Of a stretch of 64,000 nt of DNA, positions 1 to 8,124 are shown in pieces. Every line of letters begins with the position of its first letter. The stretch's first letter is position 1. The notes under the pieces were generated by a model. That model was not told where the DNA came from and searched no databases. It worked only from the letters and a program-made list of their open reading frames with translations. Where the stretch lies: contig OZ244921.1 in the NCBI GenBank assembly GCA_965221755.1, positions 1,922,001 through 1,986,000 on the forward strand, in the 5' to 3' direction. Position numbers and translations under genes: made by a program. The stretch comes from Azophilus sp965221755. GTDB lineage: Bacteria > Pseudomonadota > Gammaproteobacteria > Pseudomonadales > Azotimanducaceae.

Positions 1-302
1 TCCAGGCGTTGGCTGATCTCCCCGCCTTGGGACCAGTTGAGGGCGCCTCGGAACGCCCCCAGCCCCGGGTACAGCATCAGGTAGATCACGGAGATGACCA
101 AGGCCGCGAAGATCAGCCAAAACCACCACAGCGGCGCCGGATGCTCGCCTTCGCGCAGGTTGCCGTCCCAAACCGGGCTGGGCTCCTCTTCGCCGCCCTT
201 GGCGAAATAGACGCTGTAGATCAGCCAAAAGACGCCGATCAAGCTGGCGACGGTGAGCACCGCCACCCAGCCGCTCCAGAATCCGCTCGGCAGTTCAGCC
301 AT
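1..302 (-). CDS. ccoP: cbb3-type cytochrome c oxidase subunit III, N-terminal part (runs off the left edge)
   Basis: Subunit III of the high-affinity cbb3 oxidase, an inner-membrane protein that normally carries two c-type haems passing electrons to CcoO and CcoN. Only the first 100 residues are in the window. They show a membrane helix near residues 11-33, a polar stretch, the family motif HPAPLWWFWLIF near 57-68, a second helix, and YPGLG followed by NWSQ, all typical of CcoP/FixP. The haem domains lie outside the window. The ATG overlaps the end of ccoQ by 8 bp, which indicates translational coupling in a ccoNOQP operon. Confidence 0.93.
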   Translation of the reverse strand, partial: MAELPSGFWSGWVAVLTVASLIGVFWLIYSVYFAKGGEEEPSPVWDGNLREGEHPAPLWWFWLIFAALVISVIYLMLYPGLGAFRGALNWSQGGEISQRL

Positions 303-459
303 CGACGGGATCGTCCTGGGCGCCGTCCAATTCGTCCTGCAAGGGGATGCGCGCCGCCTCATCGGCCGCCTCGCTGGAGCCGCCCCACAGCACCCAGACC
401 GCGAGCGCCGCCATGAAGGCCATCACCAGCATGTCGCCGGCGAAAATGAACCAGGTCAC
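295..459 (-). CDS. ccoQ: cbb3-type oxidase small subunit CcoQ/FixQ
   Basis: A 54-residue single-helix protein that stabilises the cbb3 complex. The start is a GTG whose GTGA overlaps the ccoO stop. The protein begins VTWFIFAGDMLVMAFMAALA, a membrane helix, then turns acidic and hydrophilic. Size, single helix and position between ccoO and ccoP identify it; sequence conservation in this family is low. It overlaps ccoP by 8 bp. Confidence 0.85.
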   Translation of the reverse strand: MTWFIFAGDMLVMAFMAALAVWVLWGGSSEAADEAARIPLQDELDGAQDDPVDG

Positions 460-1124
460 AGCTGTGCAGCCCCGGGCTGCGCCAACGCTTCCGCAGGAAG
501 CGCCGCCGCCTCCGCGTTCGGCGGGCGCAGCGCCTGCAGGTAGGCCACCAAGGCATCGACCTCGGCCAGCCCGGCCAGCGCCGCGGGCGCCGCTTCGATT
601 TCGGCATCGGTGTAGGGATGGCCGAGGCGGCGCAAGGCCCGCATCTTGGCCTGAATGCTGCCGTCGGCGTCCGCTGCCCGCCCGGCGAGCCACGGATAGC
701 CCGGCATGATGGAGTCCGGCACCACGCTGCGCGGATCAAGCAGGTGCATCCGCTGCCAGAGGTCGGTGTACTTGCCGCCGACGCGGTGCAGGTCCGGCCC
801 AGTGCGCTTGGAACCCCACAGAAAGGGGCGGTCATAGGCGGATTCCCCCGCCTTGGAGTAGGGCCCGTAACGCTTGACTTCCGCCAGCAGGGGGCGCACC
901 TGTTGCGAGTGGCAGGTGCTGCAGCCCTCCCGGATGTAGAGGTCGCGCCCGGTCAACTCCAACGGGCCGTAGGGCTGGGCGCCGGGCGCAGGCGTGACCA
1001 GCTCGTCCTGCAGCACGCTCGGCAGCACCTGCACCAAGCCGCCGATGGCGGAGACGAGCAGGATGCCGAAGATCAGCAAGCCGCTGTTGCGCTCCAGCTT
1101 CCGGTGCAGATCGACGGCGTTCAT
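456..1124 (-). CDS. ccoO: cbb3-type cytochrome c oxidase subunit II (monohaem cytochrome c)
   Basis: Membrane-anchored monohaem cytochrome c of the cbb3 oxidase, 222 residues. An N-terminal helix (about 16-36) anchors a periplasmic domain with the haem-binding motif C68-S-T-C71-H72 inside EGCSTCHSQQVRP, and a probable axial methionine M140 in DSIMPGYPWL. The ATG at 1124 is chosen because it follows the ccoN stop by 5 bp and gives the usual CcoO N terminus; the open frame continues upstream only as antisense to ccoN. Start of the next gene (ccoQ) overlaps the stop. Confidence 0.95.
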   Translation of the reverse strand: MNAVDLHRKLERNSGLLIFGILLVSAIGGLVQVLPSVLQDELVTPAPGAQPYGPLELTGRDLYIREGCSTCHSQQVRPLLAEVKRYGPYSKAGESAYDRPFLWGSKRTGPDLHRVGGKYTDLWQRMHLLDPRSVVPDSIMPGYPWLAGRAADADGSIQAKMRALRRLGHPYTDAEIEAAPAALAGLAEVDALVAYLQALRPPNAEAAALPAEALAQPGAAQL

Positions 1125-1129
1125 GGCCC

Positions 1130-2644
1130 CTACGCTGCTGCCATCGCCGGCGGCGATGCGGCCACCGTGCGCCGCCCCTTGCCGGTCATGGCAAGGTTGT
1201 AGGCCATCAGCAGGGCGCCGGACAGGAAGACGATGCCCGCCACCAGCCGCAGGGCGTAGTAGGGCGCCATGCTCGCCATGATGTCCTTGAAGCTGAAGCT
1301 GAGCTCGCCGAGGTCGTCCAGGCTCAGCCACAGCAGCCCCTGGGAGACCCCGGCGCCCCACATCGACAGGATGTACAGCATGGTGCCCGCCAGCGCCAGC
1401 CAGAAGTGGATGTTGGCGAGCCTGACGCTGTGCAGGGTTGCGCCGACCAGCCGGGGCACCAGGAAGTAGAACGCGCCGAAGGTGATCATGGCGTTCCAGC
1501 CGAGCGCCCCGGAATGCACGTGGCCGATGGTCCAATCGGTGAAGTGGCTGACGACGTTGACGCTCCTGATCGACATCATCGGCCCTTCAAAGGTGGCCAA
1601 GCCGTAGAAGGCCAGGGACAGCACGATGAACTTAAGCGCCGGGTCGGTGCGCAGCTTCCGCCAAGCGCCGGCCACCGTCATCACGCCGTTGACCAAGGTG
1701 GCCCAGGAGGGCGCCAGCAGCACCAGGCTCATCACCATGCCCAAGGACTGCACCCACTCCGGCACCGCGTTGTAGTGCAGGTGGTGGGGGCCGGCCCAGA
1801 TGTAGCTGTAGGTGAAGGCCCAAAACGCGACGATGGACAGCCGGTAGCTCCAGATCGGCTGCCCGGCGTGCTTGGGCAGGAAGTAGTACAGCATGCCCAG
1901 AAAGCCGCCGGTCAGCAGGAAGCCGACCGCGTTGTGCCCGTACCACCATTGCACGATGGCGTCCTGCGCCCCCGCAAACAGCGAGTAGGACTTCGACAGC
2001 GTCACCGGCATCGCCAAGCTGTTGACCAGATGCAGCATGGCAATGACGATGATCAGCCCGCCGTAGAACCAGTTCGAGACGTAGATCGGCTTGATGCGCC
2101 GTTTGGCGATGGTGCCGAAGAAGACGATCGCGAAGCTCACCCAAACCACGGTGATGGCAATGTCGAAGGGCCACTCCAGTTCGGCGTACTCCTTGCCGGC
2201 GTTCCAGCCCGCCAACAGCGAGATGCCGCCCGCCAGCACGCCCGCCTGCCAAGCCAACGCGCAGAACCAAGCGAGGCGGGGCGCGAACAGCGGCACGTGG
2301 CAGGTGCGCTGGACGCTGTAGAAGGCGGTGCCCATCAGGGCGGAGACGCCAAAGCCGAAGATCACGGCGTTGGTGTGCAGGGTGCGCAGCCGCCCGTAGG
2401 AGAGCCACTCGCGGCCAAAGTCGATGGTCGGCCAGACCAGTTCGGCGGCGACGTAAACGCCGGCCGTCATGCCGATGATCGACCAAGCCATCGCGAAGGC
2501 CGTCAGCCAGGACGCCACCCGATCGTGGTAGCGCTCCCCGGCCTTGCCGCCTCCCGCGCGATCCGTGGAGACGGCTTTCCGGCTGGCCGGCTGCCGCTTC
2601 GGCAGCGGCGGCGCGGCGGGCTGGGACGGGCTGACGGCTTGCAC
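1130..2644 (-). CDS. ccoN: cbb3-type cytochrome c oxidase subunit I (catalytic)
   Basis: Catalytic subunit, a 12-helix haem-copper oxidase that reduces O2 to water in the inner membrane. Of 504 residues, H90 (LHTNAVIFGFG) and H375/H377 (IGHVHSGALGWN) fit the haem ligands, and H237 (WYGHNAVGF) with H287/H288 (GPHHLHYN) fit the CuB ligands. Translation appears to start at GTG 2644, 1 bp after the Yip1-like gene. The N terminus carries about 40 residues of Pro/Arg-rich sequence before the first helix, longer than most CcoN proteins, so the true start could be internal. First gene of ccoNOQP; no FNR/ANR box was seen directly upstream, and the operon may be read from the Yip1-like gene. Confidence 0.96.
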   Translation of the reverse strand: MQAVSPSQPAAPPLPKRQPASRKAVSTDRAGGGKAGERYHDRVASWLTAFAMAWSIIGMTAGVYVAAELVWPTIDFGREWLSYGRLRTLHTNAVIFGFGVSALMGTAFYSVQRTCHVPLFAPRLAWFCALAWQAGVLAGGISLLAGWNAGKEYAELEWPFDIAITVVWVSFAIVFFGTIAKRRIKPIYVSNWFYGGLIIVIAMLHLVNSLAMPVTLSKSYSLFAGAQDAIVQWWYGHNAVGFLLTGGFLGMLYYFLPKHAGQPIWSYRLSIVAFWAFTYSYIWAGPHHLHYNAVPEWVQSLGMVMSLVLLAPSWATLVNGVMTVAGAWRKLRTDPALKFIVLSLAFYGLATFEGPMMSIRSVNVVSHFTDWTIGHVHSGALGWNAMITFGAFYFLVPRLVGATLHSVRLANIHFWLALAGTMLYILSMWGAGVSQGLLWLSLDDLGELSFSFKDIMASMAPYYALRLVAGIVFLSGALLMAYNLAMTGKGRRTVAASPPAMAAA

Positions 2645-2645
2645 T

Positions 2646-3260
2646 TCAGACTCCGATGGCGGGGCCGATGCCGCCGCTCCAGAGCGCCACGGTGATGCCG
2701 AGCAGGCTGACGATGGCGACCAGCAGGTAGCCCGCCAAGGCCGTCGCCATCAGCATGCCCCGCTCCGGCGGGATGGCGAGCGCTGCCGGCAGGCCCCGGT
2801 AGAGCAGGTACAGGCTCCAGATCAGCGCCGGTATCAGCACCAGCATGTTGACGAACACATGGGGCGCGAGATGGGCGGCGCTGGCCAGGATCACCGGCGC
2901 AGCCACTAGGCCCGCGAGCGTCAGATGGGTGCCGAACGCCCGTTGGGCGCCGTAGGTGGCGGCCATCCAGGCGCTCACCGCGGCGCTGCTGACCAGCCCG
3001 AAGACCATCGCGAAGAAATAGGCGAGGCTGATGAGCGTGAGGCTTCGGGCGGGCATCACCAACGGCTCCCCGCCGCCCAGCCGCCAGCCGAAGGCGGCGC
3101 CGCCGACGTAGGCCAAAACGGGGGGAATGAGGCTTAGCGGAAGGATCAGTTGAAAGAAGACGCGGTGGCCCTCCGGCGCGCTTGCGGACAGCGCCCTGAA
3201 GACGGCCATCGGCTGCGTCACCAGCCTAGGGAGCACGGAGAGGCCCAATGCGTCGGACAT
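2646..3260 (-). CDS. Yip1/DUF1282-family integral membrane protein
   Basis: A 204-residue protein with about five hydrophobic segments and the family-type opening in which a short cytoplasmic stretch (P-R-L-V-T-Q-P-M-A-V-F-R) precedes the first membrane helix, followed by LPLSLIPPVLAYVGG. This pattern is characteristic of the bacterial Yip1-like family, whose biochemical role is not established. It ends 1 bp before ccoN, so it is probably co-transcribed with the oxidase operon, perhaps helping its membrane assembly; that link is inference from position only. Confidence 0.7.
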   Translation of the reverse strand: MSDALGLSVLPRLVTQPMAVFRALSASAPEGHRVFFQLILPLSLIPPVLAYVGGAAFGWRLGGGEPLVMPARSLTLISLAYFFAMVFGLVSSAAVSAWMAATYGAQRAFGTHLTLAGLVAAPVILASAAHLAPHVFVNMLVLIPALIWSLYLLYRGLPAALAIPPERGMLMATALAGYLLVAIVSLLGITVALWSGGIGPAIGV

Positions 3261-3299
3261 GGTTCGAGTATAGCGCGGGCACCCGTAGGAAACATGCCC

Positions 3300-3408
3300 G
3301 CGCGACCTGACGGTCGCGACGAACCTTCGGTTCGTTATGGTTTCGCTGGCGCGAAACGCCGCGCCTGCTGCGTGGGTCAGGTTCCGATCGGTTTCTTAAG
3401 CCCGCGCA
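3300..3408 (+). repeat. Dispersed three-hairpin intergenic repeat, copy A1
   Basis: First of two adjacent copies of an approximately 100-nt element seen at least seven times in this window. Parts in order: a short hairpin around GCGACCTGACGGTCGC, a second hairpin with arms GTTTCGC and GCGAAAC, then GTGGGTCAGGTTCCGATC leading to TTAAGCCCGCGCA, which folds back on it. It lies between the LLM-class oxidoreductase and the Yip1-like gene. Confidence 0.75.
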
Positions 3409-3490
3409 CCCGCTTCGCGGGCGCGTTTCGCTGATGCGAAACTCCGCAGCCATCGCATGGGTCAGGTTCCGATAGGTTCCCAGTCCGTAC
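3409..3490 (+). repeat. Dispersed three-hairpin intergenic repeat, copy A2
   Basis: Second tandem copy, with hairpin arms GTTTCGC/GCGAAAC (loop TGAT), then ATGGGTCAGGTTCCGATAGG. The first hairpin is replaced by CGCTTCGCGGGCG and the closing arm is degenerate, ending shortly before the 3' end of the LLM-class gene at 3514. Confidence 0.65.
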
Positions 3491-3513
3491 GCCCGTCGCT
3501 CGGAATCCGGACG

Positions 3514-4359
3514 TTACAAGCCGAACTGCCGGGCGGTCCGTTCGATGAAGCGCACTGCGCTTTCGGCGTCGGCGAGGCGTCCCGGCAGCAGCGCCAAGCG
3601 CGACACGCCCAGATCTTCGTAGCGCTTGACGGCGTCCGCATCCACCGGTCCCGGCGGCGTTACGGTGATTTCCAACCCGCCCAAGCTGGCCGGGCGCTCC
3701 TCGACGGCGGCGGCCTCCTCCAGGCCGGCGATGGATGCGGCGGCTGCCTCGACGTTTTGGGCGAAGCCGTACCAGCCGTTGCCTTGGCGCACCGCGCGGC
3801 GGTAGGCCGCCGGGGACATGCCGCCGATGACGATCGGCGGATGGGGCTTTTGCGTCGGCATGGGCTGCTGCCGGACGCCGGAGATTTGCGTGAAGCGGCC
3901 TTTGAATTCGGGCTGCTCCTCGGTCCACAGGACGCGGATCGCCTCAATGTGCTCGCTGACCCGTGCCCCCCGCTCGCGGTAAGGCACGCCGATCACCTCG
4001 AACTCGCGCGGCACGTAGCCGACGCCCACGCCGAAGATCAGCCGTCCCTTGGAAAGCCGGTCAACGCCCGACAGCTCCTTTGCCAGCACCACCGGATTGC
4101 GCTGCGCCAGCAGGATGATGCCGGACGCCAGCCGGATGCGCTGCGTGACGCCGGCCGCGAAGGCCAGCGCGGCCACCGTGTCCAGCATGGGAAAGTCGGG
4201 CGGCGCCGGCGAGGGCAGCTCTTGGGGGTCGATCAGCACCAAGTGCTCGCCGGTCCAAGCGGACTCGAAGCCGGCTTCATCCATGGCCCGCAGCGCCTGC
4301 GCCATGGCCTCGGGATCGGCCAGCACACCGTTGTTGAAACCGAAGAATCCTATCTTCAC
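3514..4359 (-). CDS. LLM-class (luciferase-like) F420-type oxidoreductase
   Basis: Predicted flavin/F420-dependent TIM-barrel oxidoreductase of the luciferase-like monooxygenase superfamily, about 281 residues. Family features seen: start MKIGFFGFNNG, EHLVLID, the segment SGIILLAQRNPVVLAKELSGVDRLS followed by GRLIFGVGVGY, and PPIVIGGMSPAAYRRAV. These match the TIGR03619-type subfamily common in actinobacteria and in many environmental proteobacteria. Substrate cannot be predicted. I prefer GTG 4359 because it gives the conserved MKIGFFG opening; TTG 4368 in the same frame is the alternative. It stands alone between repeat copies A and B. Whether this host makes F420 is unknown; FMN is an alternative cofactor. 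Confidence 0.85.
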   Translation of the reverse strand: MKIGFFGFNNGVLADPEAMAQALRAMDEAGFESAWTGEHLVLIDPQELPSPAPPDFPMLDTVAALAFAAGVTQRIRLASGIILLAQRNPVVLAKELSGVDRLSKGRLIFGVGVGYVPREFEVIGVPYRERGARVSEHIEAIRVLWTEEQPEFKGRFTQISGVRQQPMPTQKPHPPIVIGGMSPAAYRRAVRQGNGWYGFAQNVEAAAASIAGLEEAAAVEERPASLGGLEITVTPPGPVDADAVKRYEDLGVSRLALLPGRLADAESAVRFIERTARQFGL

Positions 4360-4401
4360 GGCCTGCAATGATACGATCGAATGCCGTCTTGAAACAGCCT
4401 A

Positions 4402-4493
4402 CGCGACCTAATGGTCGCGGATGGAGTTTCGCGGCCGCGAAACTCCGCGCCTTTTGCGTGGGTCAGGTTCCGAGATGTTTTTGAGCCCGCACA
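4402..4493 (+). repeat. Dispersed three-hairpin intergenic repeat, copy B
   Basis: A well-preserved copy: hairpin 1 from GCGACCTAATGGTCGC, hairpin 2 with arms GGAGTTTCGC and GCGAAACTCC (only GC between them), then GTGGGTCAGGTTCCGAGATG and TTTGAGCCCGCAC. Located upstream of the LLM-class gene and directly next to the decayed antitoxin gene. Confidence 0.8.
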
Positions 4494-4562
4494 GTGCTTG
4501 CGGCGGTGATTGGTGGCTTTTGCCCTAGGGAGCCTCTGATCAAGTCCCGTTCGTTCAGCGCT

Positions 4563-4802
4563 TCACTGCTTGAGGCCAAGGTGTGCGGGGAGACCTTCTC
4601 CTTCTCGCGCCTGACGAAGCGCTTCAGTTGTCTTGGCGTTCGACAAGCGCAATTCAAAAGGCAAACCGCTGTTTAGCGTCACCTGTCGGTAGAACAGGGT
4701 GATTGCCTCCGTAGTTGTCATGCCTGGACGAGCGAACACGGTTTCCGCCTCGCGTTTGAGTTCTGGTTCGACTCAAGCCCGCATTGTGGCTGTTTTGGAC
4801 AC
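4563..4802 (-). pseudogene. Broken RelB/DinJ-family antitoxin gene
   Basis: Reading from GTG 4802 gives MSKTATMRA, then TGA at codon 10 (4775-4773), then VEPELKREAETVFARPGMTTTEAITLFYRQVTL and NSGLPFELRLSNAKTTEALRQAREGEGL. This is the N-terminal ribbon-helix-helix protein of RelB/DinJ antitoxins, which bind DNA and neutralise RelE/YafQ-type RNase toxins. A single C-to-T change (CGA to TGA) explains the early stop, because Arg is normal there. The frame then ends early at TGA 4565 without the usual C-terminal tail. No toxin gene follows on the left: repeat copy B begins about 70 bp away. I read it as the remnant of a toxin-antitoxin pair. Confidence 0.75.
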
Positions 4803-4854
4803 GTGAGATTTCCCTAGCGGACAAACCTGTTCGTAACACAATTGGGCTGCATCG

Positions 4855-5601
4855 TCAGCCATCACGCGCAATGCGGAAATCGCGTCGCTTCCCCAACGCG
4901 CCGCCGGGGCCGTAGCTTTGCTCCGCCAAGGCGACGCTGCCGTCCTCGGCGTAGATGACGGCGGTGCTGGCTCGGGTGCCATGGACTTCGCCGCGAATGA
5001 AGCAGGGCGTGGCGCGCGATTCCACCGTTTCAGGGCTGGGGATCCCGGCGTCGCCTGCCGGCATCCGGTCGTGCCGCAGCAGGTCGATCAAGCCGTCGAG
5101 GTCCGCGCCGGCCGCAACCGCTTGGCGCAGCCGGACGACGCCGTCCACCGCCTTTGGCCACCGGGCGCCGAGTTCGGCGTTGGTCAGGGCATGGCATCCG
5201 GGTTCGAGCGTTTGGGTCGCGCCCCGATTGGAGGCGCAGGCCAGCGTCCGGCCATCCCACAGCAGCAGGTTGAAGCCTTGGTAGCGCTCGCCCCGGATGC
5301 CAGCCGCGTAGTCCGCGCTGGTTTGCGCGCCGCGCAGGAAGTCCGCCACCAGCGCGCCGCGGGAGTGGGGCGGCGGCGGCAGGTCCGGGTCGGTGAAGTT
5401 GGTGAGCGCGGCGAAGCGGCCATTGGCCCGTACGCCCAACCAAGTGCCGCCCGCCTGCAGGTCGCGGCCTGCCAGCAAGCCGGGCGCATCGTCCCACCAG
5501 TGCGCCGGCGCGCTTGGGCGGGCGTGGAATTCATCCCGGTTGGCGGCCACGATCAGCGGCTGCCCCGGCGTTAGGCGGTAGGCGACGAGAATCAGGCACA
5601 T
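4855..5601 (-). CDS. NRDE (TANGO2) family protein
   Basis: A 248-residue protein opening MCLILVAYRLTPGQPLIVAANRDEF, which contains the Cys2 and NRDE motif that define the NRDE/TANGO2 family, followed by GGTWLGVRANGRFAALTNF, also typical. Eukaryotic TANGO2 affects Golgi organisation and haem or lipid handling; bacterial members are uncharacterised, and the N-terminal Cys suggests an Ntn-hydrolase-like fold. Monocistronic, divergent from lgt. The 192 bp between this start and lgt is GC-rich, with no promoter I would defend. Confidence 0.88.
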   Translation of the reverse strand: MCLILVAYRLTPGQPLIVAANRDEFHARPSAPAHWWDDAPGLLAGRDLQAGGTWLGVRANGRFAALTNFTDPDLPPPPHSRGALVADFLRGAQTSADYAAGIRGERYQGFNLLLWDGRTLACASNRGATQTLEPGCHALTNAELGARWPKAVDGVVRLRQAVAAGADLDGLIDLLRHDRMPAGDAGIPSPETVESRATPCFIRGEVHGTRASTAVIYAEDGSVALAEQSYGPGGALGKRRDFRIARDG

Positions 5602-5793
5602 GGAGCCGACGCGGCGACGCCGCCGATCATTGCCCCGGCGCGCCGCCTTGGCGGCGGCGGGCGCAAGCGCCGGTTCGGGTTGCTGGGGGCAAGGGTTGAT
5701 TCATCTGTTAACCTCGTTGCGCGATCAGGAAGATAAAGGCCCGTCAGCTCGCTCGACGGATGGTCCAGCAAACAAGCGGTTAGGAAGCCATTA

Positions 5794-6636
5794 TTGCACT
5801 ATCCCGAAATTGACCCGGTCATCGTGGCCTTGGGGCCGCTGGCGGTGCGCTGGTACGGCTTGGCCTACTTGGCCGCCTTTGCGGTCTGCTGGCGCCTCGG
5901 CCAGTGGCGCGCGCGGCGCGCGGCGGACTGGGACCGCGAGCAGCTCTCCGACTTGGTGTTCCACGGCGCCTTGGGCGCGGTGCTCGGCGGCCGGCTGGGC
6001 TATGTCCTGTTCTACGGGTTCGAGGCCTTGGCGCGGGATCCGATGATGTTGGTGCGCATCTGGGACGGCGGCATGTCCTTTCACGGCGGTCTGCTCGGGG
6101 CGGTTGCCGCCATGGCGTGGTTCGCCCGCCTTCGCAAGCGCAGCTTCTGGCGGGTCACGGACTTCGCAGCCCCCCTGGTGCCCATCGGCCTCGGCCTCGG
6201 GCGCTTGGGCAATTTCGCCAACACCGAGTTGCCGGGGCGCATGACCGATGTGGCCTGGGCCTTCATCTACCCCTGCAAGGCGGACGCCATTCGGGCCGTC
6301 AATCCGCTGTGCACCGGCGTCTGGGAGCCCTTCGCCCGGCATCCTTCGCCGCTTTATCAGGCCTTTGCCGAGGGCGTCGTGCTGTTTGCCCTGGTCTGGT
6401 GGGCGGCCTCCCGTCCGCGCCCCGCGGGCTTCGTTTCGGGGACGTTTCTTGCCGGCTACGGGGGGCTGCGGCTCTTGACGGAGCGCTTTCGGGAGCCGGA
6501 CGGGCACTTGGGCTACATGGCCTTGGACTGGGTGACGATGGGCGATCTGCTGTCGCTGCCGATGGCGATCATTGGTATCCTCGTCATGGCTTGGGCCGCA
6601 TCGCGCCCGCAGGACCGTTCGAGGATCGCCCGATGA
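5794..6636 (+). CDS. lgt: Prolipoprotein diacylglyceryl transferase
   Basis: Inner-membrane enzyme that moves a diacylglyceryl group from phosphatidylglycerol to the lipobox cysteine of prolipoproteins, the first step of lipoprotein maturation. It has 280 residues with about seven hydrophobic segments. Key family segments are visible: FHGGLLGAVAAMAWF (96-110) and the Lgt signature GRLGNFANTELPGR near 136-149. The start is TTG 5794, preceded by TAGGAAG. The TGA stop overlaps the thyA ATG (ATGA), a gene pair also adjacent in many proteobacteria. Confidence 0.96.
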   Translation: MHYPEIDPVIVALGPLAVRWYGLAYLAAFAVCWRLGQWRARRAADWDREQLSDLVFHGALGAVLGGRLGYVLFYGFEALARDPMMLVRIWDGGMSFHGGLLGAVAAMAWFARLRKRSFWRVTDFAAPLVPIGLGLGRLGNFANTELPGRMTDVAWAFIYPCKADAIRAVNPLCTGVWEPFARHPSPLYQAFAEGVVLFALVWWAASRPRPAGFVSGTFLAGYGGLRLLTERFREPDGHLGYMALDWVTMGDLLSLPMAIIGILVMAWAASRPQDRSRIAR

Positions 6637-7427
6637 AGCCCTATCTCGACCTGCTGCGCCTCGTGCGCACCCATGGCGCCCGTCGGGGCGACCGCACCGG
6701 CACCGGCACTCGCAGCATCTTCGGCCATCAACTGCGCTTCGACCTCGGCGTCGGCTTTCCCTTGGTCACCACCAAGCGGGTGGCGTTCCGACTCATCGTC
6801 CACGAGCTGCTGTGGTTTCTGTCCGGCAGCACCAACATCAAGTACCTGACCGACCACAACGTTCACATTTGGGACGAATGGGCGGACGAAAACGGTGAAC
6901 TGGGCCCCGTTTACGGCGCCCAGTGGCGCTCTTGGCCCGCGCCCGGCGGCGGCTGCATCGATCAGATCAGCCAAGTGGTGCGGCGCATCAAGGACGACCC
7001 CAACTCCCGTCGGCACGTCGTCAGCGCTTGGAACGTGGCGGAAGTGGACGGCATGGCACTGCCGCCCTGCCATGCGCTGTTTCAATTCCACGTGGCCGAC
7101 GGCAGGCTTTCCTGCCAACTCTACCAGCGCAGCGCCGACCTCTTTCTCGGGGTGCCCTTCAACATCGCCTCCTACGCGCTGCTCACCCTGATGGTCGCCC
7201 AAGTCTGCGGCTTGGCGCCTGGGGATTTCGTGCACACCTTCGGCGACGCCCACCTCTACGAGAACCATTTGGCCCAAGCCGACAAGCAGCTCGCCCGCAT
7301 GCCGCTGCCGCTGCCGCAAGTGCGGCTCAACCGGGACGTCACCGAACTGTTCGCCTTCACCATCGACGACGTTGAGCTGCTCAACTACGAATGCCATGAC
7401 GCCATCAAGGCGCCCATTTCGGTGTAG
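6633..7427 (+). CDS. thyA: Thymidylate synthase
   Basis: Converts dUMP and methylene-tetrahydrofolate to dTMP and dihydrofolate. The 264 residues equal the E. coli length. The catalytic Cys is C146 in LPPCHALFQF; other conserved blocks are R21-T-G-T-G-T (phosphate loop), DEWADENGELGPVYGAQWR, and QRSADLFLGVPFNIASYA. Start ATG 6633 overlaps the lgt stop. folA, whose product recycles the dihydrofolate made here, lies 178 bp downstream. Confidence 0.98.
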   Translation: MKPYLDLLRLVRTHGARRGDRTGTGTRSIFGHQLRFDLGVGFPLVTTKRVAFRLIVHELLWFLSGSTNIKYLTDHNVHIWDEWADENGELGPVYGAQWRSWPAPGGGCIDQISQVVRRIKDDPNSRRHVVSAWNVAEVDGMALPPCHALFQFHVADGRLSCQLYQRSADLFLGVPFNIASYALLTLMVAQVCGLAPGDFVHTFGDAHLYENHLAQADKQLARMPLPLPQVRLNRDVTELFAFTIDDVELLNYECHDAIKAPISV

Positions 7428-7605
7428 GCGGGCAGTTGGCGCTGCCGAAGCGGGCGGGCCGCTGGATTCAGTCGAGGACGGGAGGCCCCCGCCCCAGCGC
7501 GCCGCCGGCGCAACCCGGACTGAACGCAGCCCGCCCTCGCCTAGCCGCAGGCCGAGGCTGGTCGCCGGCGCGATGGCCCAAGGCAAGAGCGGACCGCCCT
7601 GACCG

Positions 7606-8124
7606 ATGAACTTGGCGCTCATCACCGCCATGACCCGCGACCGCGTCATTGGCCGCGACAACGGCCTGCCTTGGCGGCTGCCCAAGGACATGCGCCACTT
7701 CATGCGCGCCACCTTGGGCAAGCCGGTCATCATGGGCCGGCGAACCCTTGAATCCATGCCGGGGCCGCTGCCGCGCCGGACCAACATCGTGCTGACCCGC
7801 CAGCTGGGCTATGCGGCGGCGGGCATCGAAGTGGCGACCGACTTCGCTGCGGCGCTCGACATCGCCGAGCGGCAATGCCGTCGGGACGGGGCGGACACGG
7901 CCTTCGTCATTGGCGGCGCGCCGGTTTACGCTGCCGGCCTGCCGCTTGCCGACCGTCTCCACATCACTTGGGTGGAAGGCGAGGTCGAAGGTGACGTTTG
8001 GTTTCCCGAAGTGGACTGGCGGCGGTGGCGGGAGACCGCCTCGACTTCGCATCCGGCCGACGCCGACCACGACCACGCCTTCCGCATCGTCACCTATGAC
8101 CGCATCGGACCCTCAACCCCGTGA
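7606..8124 (+). CDS. folA: Dihydrofolate reductase
   Basis: NADPH-dependent reduction of dihydrofolate to tetrahydrofolate. Of 172 residues, D28 in LPWRLPKDMRHF is the proton-donor acid, GKPVIMGRRTLESMPGPLP is the NADPH-binding loop, and FVIGGAPVYAAGLPLADRLHIT is the conserved C-terminal block. It follows thyA after 178 bp that hold no gene. Its TGA stop overlaps the GTG of the kinase-like gene (GTGA), so those two are probably translationally coupled. Confidence 0.97.
   Translation: MNLALITAMTRDRVIGRDNGLPWRLPKDMRHFMRATLGKPVIMGRRTLESMPGPLPRRTNIVLTRQLGYAAAGIEVATDFAAALDIAERQCRRDGADTAFVIGGAPVYAAGLPLADRLHITWVEGEVEGDVWFPEVDWRRWRETASTSHPADADHDHAFRIVTYDRIGPSTP

Noticed and set aside
4494..4560. Toxin gene partner for the decayed antitoxin
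   Set aside because: Neither strand shows RelE/YafQ-like sequence; the short frames here continue into the repeat.
5904..7427. 507-codon frame spanning lgt and thyA
   Set aside because: Its second half is thyA; the first half is lgt in the wrong frame. ThyA has a normal start at 6633, so this is not a fusion.
7428..7605. Possible small gene or regulatory RNA between thyA and folA
   Set aside because: The 178-bp gap is GC-rich with an open frame in one reading, but without a start, ribosome site or conserved structure.
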